A stretch of 5,579 nucleotides of DNA from CAYHWW01 sp964360145 (GTDB lineage Bacteria; Bdellovibrionota; UBA1018; CAYHWW01). The translations under genes were made by a program, and so were the position numbers. The notes beneath the pieces were generated by a model. The model saw only the letters and a program-made list of their open reading frames with translations. It was not told where the DNA came from and searched no databases. Positions 1 to 5,579 of the stretch are shown one piece after another. Position 1 is the first letter of the stretch. Every line of letters starts with the position of its first letter. Where the stretch lies: the NCBI GenBank assembly GCA_964360145.1, contig CAYHWW010000215.1:1-5579 (forward strand), in the 5' to 3' direction.

Positions 1-1835
1 AGCCGCAAGCCCCGGCCGATAAGCTCGTTCCTGCGGGTGGATTCCCGGGCCAGCGCATGGAGTTGTTCCCGCAGGCGATGGGCGCGTCCCCCGTGGGGCT
101 CCAACTCCAAGATTTCAAGACGCAGAAGCCAATCGCCGGAAAATCCCGCGTCAAGGCGCACGCAAACCTCGTCGAGATCCTTGCGTTGCTTGTCGGTAAG
201 ATGGCCGCCCTTGGCAAAGGGCCCGCTCTCCCTCACGGAGCGCACCCGGGCGTAGAGATCGCTGAGGGGCTTGTTTTCCGCGGTGAGATTGGGCACGGGC
301 TTGCGGGCCCGGTAGCGGAGGCAATCCTCGTTGGGATAGCGGGGGCGATCGGCGGCGCCACCAAACACGGAAGCCACGCGCCCGCCACAGGCGAGGTCAA
401 ACACGCCCCAAGATGGATCGAAGAGGACCTCCGCCCCCGCGGTGACTTTGCAGTCTTGGAATGTCATCACAAGGATCTCCGCGCCGGTGGGCAACATCGC
501 GGCCACGTCGCCCTGGAGCGAGTGGGTGCGCGGCGCTTCGGTACTCGGTGGCTCGCCACGTAGTGGCTGGTCACGGCAGATGAGGTTTTTGAAAACACCG
601 TCGACGACGATGCCTGAAGCATACTCCAGACGCACCCGCGCACCTGTGCGCAGCCCCATGCGTTTCAATTCCATGGCAGTGAGCTGGCTCGCGCTGCGTC
701 CTGTTTCTTTCAGCGGCCCCAGGGGGGAGCTGAAGCCCTCTTTGTGGTGCTCCACACCCTGGCCGGGCAATTCCCCGTCAGCGTAGGCAAGCTGCACGGG
801 GCCTGTGTACTTCACAAAGGTCGGCGCCCCCTCATCGGCGTCCGTACGAAAGGCAGCAAGCACGCCGCTGATTTGCAGCCCGGAATCCAGCACGCAGGTG
901 GTGGTGTAGGCCGCCCGCGCCGCTTTTTGCAAACCTTCGACGCCCCCACGTTTGTAGGCCAGGGTCGCCGCGAACTCCTCGGCCACCCGGGAGAGGGTCG
1001 CGAAATCTGGAGTGACGAAAAGCTGGGGCTGAGGCTCGGTGATGTCGTAACTGTACTTGATGCAGTCGAGGCCAAAGGGGATTTTCCTCACCTTGGGGCC
1101 CAGGCAGTGAAAACTCTCGCTCACGGAAGACAAAAGGCCCGCGCCGTAGATTTTCGGGTTTTCCAACGACCCCACGAGGCCGTACTCCACGGTCCACCAG
1201 ATCATGCGGCCGAACTCGGTGGCCTCGCTGACGAAATCATTGGCGGCGATGGCCTCTTGGAGTTTGGCTTCCGCCGCCGCGATTTGAGCCTTGGTCGAGC
1301 GGGTGTCTTCTTTCGCATTGGAGAGGCGCAACACCGCGTCGTAGAGATCCATGTCCTTGCGGGTCAAAATACATTTGCGCGCGATCTCCCCGCAGTCGTG
1401 GAGAAACTTGGCATACTCGACATCAGCGATGATGGGGGCGTGCCCCGCCGCCTCGTGCACGATATCTGGGGAGGGAGTGTAGTCCACATGGTCCATGTTG
1501 CGGATGTCCGCGGCGATGGGCATGACGCCCTCGGACAGGAGCTCCATGAAAATGCCGGGGGGGATGAACCCACTCACGGGCACCGCCCCCCACCCGAACT
1601 GGGAGAGGCAGAGATCCACCTCATCGATGAGAGGAATATGCTCCGTCTCGATGCCGGTCTCAACCAAGCCATCGAGGTATTTCTGGTGGGCGTGGTCTTT
1701 GAAGAACTCTTTAGACACCCGCAGGATGTAGCGCCACACGGCGTGGTCCATGGGGGTGTACAGCCCCTCGGTCTGCTCCACGACGAAGGCTTTCAAGTGG
1801 TCCGGCAATCGATCAATGGACTTCTTGACGCGCAT
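1..1835 (-). CDS. phhA: Aromatic amino acid hydroxylase, long bacterial form (phenylalanine 4-monooxygenase-like), C-terminus off the window
   Basis: Non-haem iron, pterin-dependent monooxygenase, most likely phenylalanine to tyrosine in the cytoplasm; Tyr or Trp as substrate cannot be excluded. Seen: 611 open codons from ATG at 1835. The catalytic domain spans about residues 10-345. The iron ligands are His127 and His132 (HEAAGH) and Glu217 (WWTVEYGL). The upstream YTPSPD and the later GAGLLSS and Ser-x-Glu segment match the pterin/substrate region of animal and bacterial PheOH. About 45 extra residues (about 160-210, Lys/Glu/Ala-rich, helical) lie between the second His and the Glu. Residues about 375-510 (DCKV, FDPSWG, FGGAAD) resemble the C-terminal region I recall from long Bacteroidetes/Bdellovibrio homologues. 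There is no N-terminal ACT domain. The start is fixed by an in-frame TAA immediately before the ATG; GGGGG lies 4 nt upstream of TAA-ATG spacing as a Shine-Dalgarno. It sits 29 bp after vapC. No pterin dehydratase (phhB) is visible. Confidence 0.93.
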   Translation of the reverse strand, partial: MRVKKSIDRLPDHLKAFVVEQTEGLYTPMDHAVWRYILRVSKEFFKDHAHQKYLDGLVETGIETEHIPLIDEVDLCLSQFGWGAVPVSGFIPPGIFMELLSEGVMPIAADIRNMDHVDYTPSPDIVHEAAGHAPIIADVEYAKFLHDCGEIARKCILTRKDMDLYDAVLRLSNAKEDTRSTKAQIAAAEAKLQEAIAANDFVSEATEFGRMIWWTVEYGLVGSLENPKIYGAGLLSSVSESFHCLGPKVRKIPFGLDCIKYSYDITEPQPQLFVTPDFATLSRVAEEFAATLAYKRGGVEGLQKAARAAYTTTCVLDSGLQISGVLAAFRTDADEGAPTFVKYTGPVQLAYADGELPGQGVEHHKEGFSSPLGPLKETGRSASQLTAMELKRMGLRTGARVRLEYASGIVVDGVFKNLICRDQPLRGEPPSTEAPRTHSLQGDVAAMLPTGAEILVMTFQDCKVTAGAEVLFDPSWGVFDLACGGRVASVFGGAADRPRYPNEDCLRYRARKPVPNLTAENKPLSDLYARVRSVRESGPFAKGGHLTDKQRKDLDEVCVRLDAGFSGDWLLRLEILELEPHGGRAHRLREQLHALARESTRRNELIGRGLR

Positions 1836-1864
1836 TTATCCCCCGCATTGAGAAGATTAGCCCC

Positions 1865-2260
1865 TCAAGAGATGCGACGCAACCTTGGGATCTGGTCGAA
1901 CCCGCGGTCAAAACTCAGGATCTCGACAATATTCCGACGCTGCATGCATGCGGCATGCACGACGTCCCGCGAAGAAAGACCCTCGTAGGCCAAAAGCAGA
2001 TCCTTCGCCTTCTCGATGTCCGCTAACGTCACGTCGTAAACCTCATCCACTATTTCGTGGAGGGCATCAAAGGCGGGCTGAATAGCCTCCTTGCGACTGA
2101 TGGCGCTGTAGCGATGAAGAATTTCCTGCATAACCTCGGTGCTGGTAACGAGACGCTTGCGTTCTCGCAATAAACGGTCCAGCAACAGGAGGGCACGGTC
2201 TTTATGGGCATGGGCAGCGCCCACGACGTACATGGGGATATTGGAATCAACAAAGATCAC
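1865..2260 (-). CDS. vapC: VapC-like PIN-domain ribonuclease toxin
   Basis: 131-residue PIN-domain protein, the usual size for a type II toxin; VapC enzymes are Mg2+-dependent endoribonucleases that cut tRNA or rRNA. The acidic active-site residues are all present: Asp5 in the opening strand (FVDSN), Glu46 (QEILHRY, six residues after Ser40), Asp99 (SSRDVVHAA) and Asp118 in the closing LSFDRGFD segment. It therefore looks intact. The start codon is GTG, and its GTGA overlaps the antitoxin stop, which argues for translational coupling. A purine-rich AGGGAAG lies about 9 nt upstream (2270-2276). The target RNA cannot be told from the sequence. The stop lies 29 bp before the hydroxylase start on the same strand. 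A chromosomal PIN nuclease with a non-toxin role is possible but unlikely given the adjacent antitoxin. Confidence 0.92.
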   Translation of the reverse strand: MIFVDSNIPMYVVGAAHAHKDRALLLLDRLLRERKRLVTSTEVMQEILHRYSAISRKEAIQPAFDALHEIVDEVYDVTLADIEKAKDLLLAYEGLSSRDVVHAACMQRRNIVEILSFDRGFDQIPRLRRIS

Positions 2261-2514
2261 TTGGGGAATCTTCCCTTTTCGATGTCAGCAAGCATCTCAT
2301 CGACATCGGCGGCGGGCGATGCTGGACGCGAGGCGATTCTACGCAACCGTTCCAAGCGCTCCTCAGGGGGATGCCCCGGGCATTCCCGCAACGAAGCACG
2401 GAGGCGAGACCTCACCCACTCTCCCACGGAAACACCGGCGCCCTTTGCTGCATGCTTCAGGGACTTATATTCTTTATCATCGAAAAGAACCTGGAGTCGC
2501 TGCTTCTTACTCAT
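2257..2514 (-). CDS. vapB: Ribbon-helix-helix antitoxin of the VapBC pair
   Basis: 85-residue basic protein. Residues 5-45 read as a ribbon-helix-helix (CopG/MetJ-type) DNA-binding fold: a short strand (RLQVLFDD), helix A (KEYKSLKHAAKGAG), a turn with Val-Ser-Val-Gly, and helix B (EWVRSRLRASL). The tail from about residue 60 (Ala/Pro-rich, then DVDEMLADIEKGRFPK) is where such antitoxins wrap the toxin active site. By family analogy it neutralises VapC and represses its own promoter. The start is fixed: an in-frame TGA occurs five codons upstream. No Shine-Dalgarno is seen before the ATG. Its TGA overlaps the vapC GTG. Assignment as RHH is by pattern; the VapB name here means partner of VapC, not the AbrB-type fold. 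Confidence 0.88.
   Translation of the reverse strand: MSKKQRLQVLFDDKEYKSLKHAAKGAGVSVGEWVRSRLRASLRECPGHPPEERLERLRRIASRPASPAADVDEMLADIEKGRFPK
2264..2275 (-). promoter_or_regulatory. Small hairpin covering the vapC ribosome binding site
   Basis: On the minus strand GGGA-AGAT-TCCC forms a 4-bp stem (5 bp with a tighter loop) inside the end of vapB. The left arm is the only purine-rich stretch that could serve as Shine-Dalgarno for the GTG start of vapC. If folded it would hide that site until ribosomes translating vapB open it. The short stem makes this tentative. Confidence 0.3.
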
Positions 2515-2520
2515 GTGAAT

Positions 2521-2554
2521 AGTATGTCATACTCATACTCATGAGTAAACATAC
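2521..2554 (-). promoter_or_regulatory. vapBC promoter and probable autoregulatory operator
   Basis: Between the lipoprotein stop and vapB lies an AT-richer, repeat-dense stretch. It holds a perfect inverted repeat AGTATG-T-CATACT (2521-2533), a second tandem CATACT (2534-2539), a perfect 10-bp palindrome ACTCATGAGT (2537-2546) and a further CATAC (2550-2554). On the minus strand, TTTACT (2544-2549) and CATACT (2521-2526), 17 bp apart, are each 4/6 matches to sigma70 -35 and -10 boxes, so the repeats fall across the promoter. RHH antitoxins bind short repeated sites of this sort, which makes self-repression by VapB/VapBC the natural reading. This is inference from layout. Confidence 0.6.
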
Positions 2555-2571
2555 CCCAGTTATTTTGGGCT

Positions 2572-3348
2572 TCAGTTTGACCCAGCGCCCAGTTGAGCAG
2601 AGCCCCCCTTCAGAAGAGCGACAATGTCGCTGAACCCGCTGCCCTGGGCAAGCAGAACGGCGGTTTCCCCGCTCCGTGAACGCAATGCGGCATCCGCACC
2701 GGCCTTGAGCAAGAAGGCCACGGCCCCCCTCTGATTGCGGGCGGCGGCGTAGTGCAAGGCGGTGTACCCACCCCCATTGGCCTGGTTCACCGAGGCCCCG
2801 GCGGCAAGCAAAGTACGAAGCACATCCACGTCCCCTCGTCGGGCGGCCCAGAGAAGGGCGAAGTCCCCGCTGTCATCCTGGGCGCTGGCGGAAACTCCGT
2901 CTTTTAAAATGATGCGCAAAAGATCCCCGTGTCCCCCTTGGGCGCTGCGAATCAAAATACGGGGCCCCGCAACCCCCAGGGCCACGCCCCCGCGGCGCAG
3001 GGCCTGGTAAACCGCCCCATGCCCCTCATGGGCGCTCAAGAGTAAAGACGTGTCCCCCTTCGCCGTGACCGCCGCACCATCCGCCCCCGCGGCAAGGAGC
3101 GCCGCGACCACCTCCGCCCGGCCATTCAATGCCGCGAGGTGAAGAGGAGTTTCCCCACCCACGGAGCGAACATTCACGGGGGCCCCGGCCTTGAGGAGCC
3201 CCTTCACCCGAAGGAGATCCCCCCGGGCCGCTGCCTCGTGAAGTTCCACATAACCCTCGCTGACTGGGGTGTAGTTCCGGCAACCGCTGAGAGCGGTAGC
3301 CGACGCCACCACCAGACCCAGAATCCATGATTTCATTGGGGTCAACAT
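2572..3348 (-). CDS. Ankyrin-repeat lipoprotein
   Basis: 258 residues from ATG at 3348. A lipoprotein signal peptide leads it: Lys6, a hydrophobic stretch (residues 8-20) and lipobox LSGC with Cys23 as the lipidated residue; +2 is Arg, not Asp, so outer membrane sorting is expected in a Gram-negative. The rest is about seven ankyrin repeats of 33 residues, beginning near residues 33, 67, 100, 133, 163, 196 and 229. Clear TPLHLAA/TALHYAA and LLxAGAxVN motifs mark repeats 1, 2, 5 and 6; repeats 3 and 4 are degenerate. It is thus a protein-binding scaffold in the periplasm, partner unknown. Pseudomonas AnkB is a precedent for exported bacterial ankyrins. ATG 3336 (MKSW) is an alternative start; 3348 is preferred because GGGGA lies just upstream. 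The frame stays open far upstream, but that part is antisense to the GT-C gene. Confidence 0.88.
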   Translation of the reverse strand: MLTPMKSWILGLVVASATALSGCRNYTPVSEGYVELHEAAARGDLLRVKGLLKAGAPVNVRSVGGETPLHLAALNGRAEVVAALLAAGADGAAVTAKGDTSLLLSAHEGHGAVYQALRRGGVALGVAGPRILIRSAQGGHGDLLRIILKDGVSASAQDDSGDFALLWAARRGDVDVLRTLLAAGASVNQANGGGYTALHYAAARNQRGAVAFLLKAGADAALRSRSGETAVLLAQGSGFSDIVALLKGGSAQLGAGSN

Positions 3349-3365
3349 GGTCCCCAGAGTATCAT
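3336..3365 (+). promoter_or_regulatory. Possible promoter of the GT-C-like gene
   Basis: TATCAT at 3360-3365 matches the -10 consensus in 5 of 6 bases. TTGGGG at 3336-3341, 18 bp upstream, is a poor -35 (only TTG agrees). If used, transcription would begin near 3372, making the second Met (ATG 3373) the effective, nearly leaderless start. It lies over the first codons of the divergent lipoprotein gene. Weak. Confidence 0.25.
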
Positions 3366-4665
3366 GGCTGTGATGAAAACACGCCAGGCCCTCGCAGCCA
3401 CAGCGCTTCTCTTCTTCTACAGCCTTACCGTGAACCTGCTCAGCCTGCCCCCGGCGCCCAATCTCAATCAGGATGGGGACACGCCCACCTACATGGGATG
3501 GTACGGCCAAATCAAAGAGGGCATCGTCCCCCATCTGGGCCATCGCACACCCACCTACCCCCTGGTCATCGCCGCAACCGAGATCTTCACTTCCCCCGCC
3601 CACGTGATCTACCTGCAGGCCCTGCTGGGGGCGGTGGCAGCAGCTGTTTTTTTCGCCTGGTTTTTGCTGCCCTCCGTGGGTTCGCTGCCCGGCGCCCTGC
3701 TCCTCGCCGCGTTCTGCGTCAGCGATTACGGCGTGACGAGCTGGCACGGCATGGTCCTCACCGAGAGTCTCTCAAGCAGCCTCGTGCTGCTGTGGATGAC
3801 AGCAGCCTACTCCCTCCGCCACCGCCTCGCTTTTGCCCTGGAAGTGGCCCTCCTCTTTTTAAGACCGAGCTTCCTGCTCTTTGCCGCCATCCGCGGACGC
3901 CGGAGTTTTCTCGCGCTCATGGCCCTGGTGATGGCTTACATGGGGTTGAACTACGCCCAGAACGGGCGTTTTGAGCTCAGCGACGTAGGGCCCATGGGCC
4001 GCCTGGGCAATCTCATGCGCGTGGCCTTAACAGACCCTCAAACCTGTCGGCAAACGCCCTGCGGTGAGATCACGCGGGAGGCGCTCAAGATCTACGCCAA
4101 AAACCATTACGAAGACGACGCCTGGATTTTCCGCTGGCGCCTCATGCGGGCGTTTCCCGGCAGGCCGTGGCACCCCATGATGGATGAGCTGGTGCAAGAC
4201 CTCACCCCCGGCCATCGTCTCGCCCTTCTGAAAATGGGCTTCGGTCGTTTCTCCGGGCTTTTCAACAACTGGTGGATCTACCAACGGGAAGGCCGCGTGC
4301 TCAAAATCTTCCCGGGCTTCTGGGATCTGGCAAGCCGCTACCAAGATCTGGTGCAAAAACTAGGCAAGCTCGCTCTGCTCTGGGCCGCCGCCCTCACCAT
4401 CGTAAGCCTCTGGCGGCGGAAGGGTACTCCTTGGCATCGGGCGCTGCCCCTTTACGCTTGGATGTACATCGCCCTCATCTCCATCATGGGAACCTACGAC
4501 GAGTGGTTCCGCATGCTGACCCCGGTGCGCATGCTCCTCCATCTCATGATCGGGCAAATGGTGATGGATGTGCTGAAAACCCTCAGCCTTGCATCTGGTC
4601 TGCTGCGCGGAAGCGGCCCGCGGCCCATGCAAAGAGCACGGCAAACACCAGCATCAACACGGTGA
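3364..4665 (+). CDS. Polytopic membrane protein resembling GT-C (family 39-like) glycosyltransferases
   Basis: 433 residues with about nine hydrophobic helices, near residues 9-28, 80-102, 107-124, 131-150, 156-176, 181-198, 335-350, 361-377 and 388-408. After the first helix, NQDGDTPTY (Asp37, Asp39) sits where GT-C enzymes keep the catalytic acidic residue of the first extracytoplasmic loop. It is followed by HRTPTYPLVIA (60-70), like the R-x-P-x-Y-P-L motif of that group. VLTES (131-135) and the late DEWFRMLTPVR (379-389) fit the same fold. By analogy it would move a sugar from a polyprenyl-phosphate carrier outside the inner membrane; donor and acceptor are unknown and no partner glycan genes are visible. 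A hydrophilic loop (about 199-330) holds a Cys pair at 228 and 233. Starts at 3364 or 3373 are both possible; only a weak AGAG precedes 3364. The last 27 residues are encoded antisense to the transporter gene. Confidence 0.65.
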   Translation: MAVMKTRQALAATALLFFYSLTVNLLSLPPAPNLNQDGDTPTYMGWYGQIKEGIVPHLGHRTPTYPLVIAATEIFTSPAHVIYLQALLGAVAAAVFFAWFLLPSVGSLPGALLLAAFCVSDYGVTSWHGMVLTESLSSSLVLLWMTAAYSLRHRLAFALEVALLFLRPSFLLFAAIRGRRSFLALMALVMAYMGLNYAQNGRFELSDVGPMGRLGNLMRVALTDPQTCRQTPCGEITREALKIYAKNHYEDDAWIFRWRLMRAFPGRPWHPMMDELVQDLTPGHRLALLKMGFGRFSGLFNNWWIYQREGRVLKIFPGFWDLASRYQDLVQKLGKLALLWAAALTIVSLWRRKGTPWHRALPLYAWMYIALISIMGTYDEWFRMLTPVRMLLHLMIGQMVMDVLKTLSLASGLLRGSGPRPMQRARQTPASTR

Positions 4666-5579
4666 AGAACCAGAAGAAGCTGGCCCCTTCGAAGACGTTG
4701 ATCTTGGCGATGTAGGCCGTGAGCATGTTGCCGCCGAACACGGTCAGGTGCCACAGGCTCATGATGGTGCTCTTCATCTCCCGGGGCGCCTGGGTGTAGG
4801 CGAATTCAAGGCCCGTGATGGAGATCATCACTTCAGCGGCGGTGAGGGTGAGGAACGGGAAGAGGTGCCAACCCACGGAGAGCTTCACGCCGGCATCAAG
4901 AAAGTGTTGGTACACGGCAACGGATGCAAAGGCCACGGCGGCGACGAACATGCCGTAGGTGATGCGCTTCAAGGGCACCATGCTCACCCCTGCCTTCTCA
5001 AGCCTCGGGTAAATCCAGAGAGAAAAGAGGGGGATGAGGCCCATGACCATGATGGGGTTCAGGGCCGCGATCTGGGAGGCTTCGAGCTTCATGCCCCAGA
5101 GATTCAAATCCATCTCTTTGGCTTGCAGCACCCAGGTGGAGCTGTGCTGGTCGAAGAGGGCCCAGAAAACAGAGACGTAAACAAAGATCTTGGCGAGGTT
5201 CACGGCAGCGCGGGTGCCGTCGACCTTGCTTGCCGCAAAGGAGCCATAGGCCGGAGACAGCCAATCGCCGCCGGGCAGGCGGTTCTTCAGGTTGCGGAGC
5301 GCATGGAAGATCACCGCCAAGGCACCGGGTTCACGGGCGCCGGTGGGAGGCACGTGCACATAGAGACTGCGGCCCATCCAGAACACCACGGTGGCAACGA
5401 GCATCAAAATACCGGGAACGCCGAAGGCTACCCGGGGGCCATAATCTTTCAAGAGCACGGGGATGAGAAGGGTTGAGAAAAAAGAGCCGAAATTCACGGA
5501 GAAGTAGAACACGTCAAACACCCGGCCCACGAGATGCTTGTTCTTCGAGCTGAATAGATCGCCCACGTGCGCGGACACC
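4583..5579 (-). CDS. POT/PTR2 proton-dependent oligopeptide transporter, N-terminus off the window
   Basis: 331 residues of the C-terminal two-thirds of a major facilitator protein that imports di-/tripeptides with protons across the inner membrane. Seen: FYFSVNFGSF (residues 24-33 of the visible part) matches the second PTR2 signature; FWALFDQHSSTWVLQA (138-153) is the hallmark helix-7 region; LNPIMVMGLIPLF (173-185) and its following IYP match helix 8; and TAAEVMISITGLEFAYTQAP (246-265) carries the helix-10 Glu (Glu249) and the end motif before MKS. About eight to nine membrane helices remain. The first three to four helices, including the ExxER motif, lie beyond the right edge. The codon at 5576-5578 is GTG, but it aligns with an internal Val of the family (VSAHVGDLF), so it is not the start. 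The stop lies inside the opposing GT-C gene. Confidence 0.93.
   Translation of the reverse strand, partial: VSAHVGDLFSSKNKHLVGRVFDVFYFSVNFGSFFSTLLIPVLLKDYGPRVAFGVPGILMLVATVVFWMGRSLYVHVPPTGAREPGALAVIFHALRNLKNRLPGGDWLSPAYGSFAASKVDGTRAAVNLAKIFVYVSVFWALFDQHSSTWVLQAKEMDLNLWGMKLEASQIAALNPIMVMGLIPLFSLWIYPRLEKAGVSMVPLKRITYGMFVAAVAFASVAVYQHFLDAGVKLSVGWHLFPFLTLTAAEVMISITGLEFAYTQAPREMKSTIMSLWHLTVFGGNMLTAYIAKINVFEGASFFWFFTVLMLVFAVLFAWAAGRFRAADQMQG

Noticed and set aside
1836..1900. Promoter for phhA in the end of vapC (TTGCGT-17-TAATCT)
   Set aside because: Both boxes match consensus in only 3 of 6 positions, no better than chance.
744..1988. 414-codon plus-strand open frame across the hydroxylase and into vapC
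   Set aside because: It is the exact codon-register antisense of phhA, whose protein carries iron ligands and family motifs throughout; the antisense product is His/Gly/Asp-rich with no recognisable domain.
2553..2568. CCCA-loop-TGGG stem as a terminator after the lipoprotein gene
   Set aside because: The stem is only 4 bp with a 7-nt loop and no following U-run on the minus strand.
2928..3060. Repeated 12-mer cgtgtccccctt (2928-2939 and 3049-3060) and many G-runs on the coding strand, possibly a G-quadruplex
   Set aside because: The repeats come from similar Gly-Asp-Thr/Gly codons in ankyrin repeats; loops between G-runs are too long or irregular to claim a four-tract quadruplex.
3349..3747. 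N-terminal extension of the ankyrin protein up to 3747
   Set aside because: This part is antisense to the GT-C gene, is low-complexity, and would place the signal peptide and lipobox in the middle of the protein.
4589..5476. 295-codon plus-strand open frame opposite the transporter
   Set aside because: The product is rich in His, Gly and Glu in the manner of antisense translation of a membrane protein in GC-rich DNA; the minus strand has clear POT motifs.

Overview
The window is about 5.6 kb of GC-rich bacterial DNA, densely coded, with six recognisable protein genes and no RNA genes, insertion sequences or CRISPR. A lipobox-type signal peptide, a polytopic GT-C-like protein and a POT-family transporter suggest a Gram-negative organism. 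The long form of aromatic amino acid hydroxylase and the wording of the transporter motifs remind me of Bdellovibrionota/deltaproteobacteria-like or Bacteroidetes-like homologues. That taxonomic hint comes from memory and is weak.

Layout, left to right. (1) Positions 1-1835, minus strand: an aromatic amino acid hydroxylase (phhA-like), complete at its N-terminus and running off the left edge with 611 codons visible. A long reading frame antisense to it is only a shadow. (2) Positions 1865-2514, minus strand: a type II toxin-antitoxin pair, a ribbon-helix-helix antitoxin followed by a PIN-domain toxin (vapBC), overlapping by the four bases GTGA. A repeat-rich promoter/operator lies just upstream (2521-2554). 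The toxin stop is only 29 bp from the hydroxylase start, so the hydroxylase may sit downstream of the TA promoter. (3) Positions 2572-3348, minus strand: a predicted lipoprotein made almost entirely of ankyrin repeats. (4) Positions 3364-4665, plus strand: a membrane protein resembling GT-C glycosyltransferases, divergent from the lipoprotein with only about 15 bp between start codons. (5) Positions 4583-5579, minus strand: the C-terminal part of a POT/PTR2 proton-dependent oligopeptide transporter, whose 3' end overlaps the GT-C gene by 83 bp.

The genes do not form one pathway. The hydroxylase links to phenylalanine/tyrosine metabolism and the transporter supplies peptides, so both touch amino acid nutrition, but they are separated by unrelated genes. 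The points most worth a second look are regulatory: the compact vapB operator with a possible leaderless start, a possible hairpin at the toxin ribosome binding site, the proximity of vapC to phhA, and the tightly packed divergent and convergent gene borders. I see no convincing new multi-gene system.
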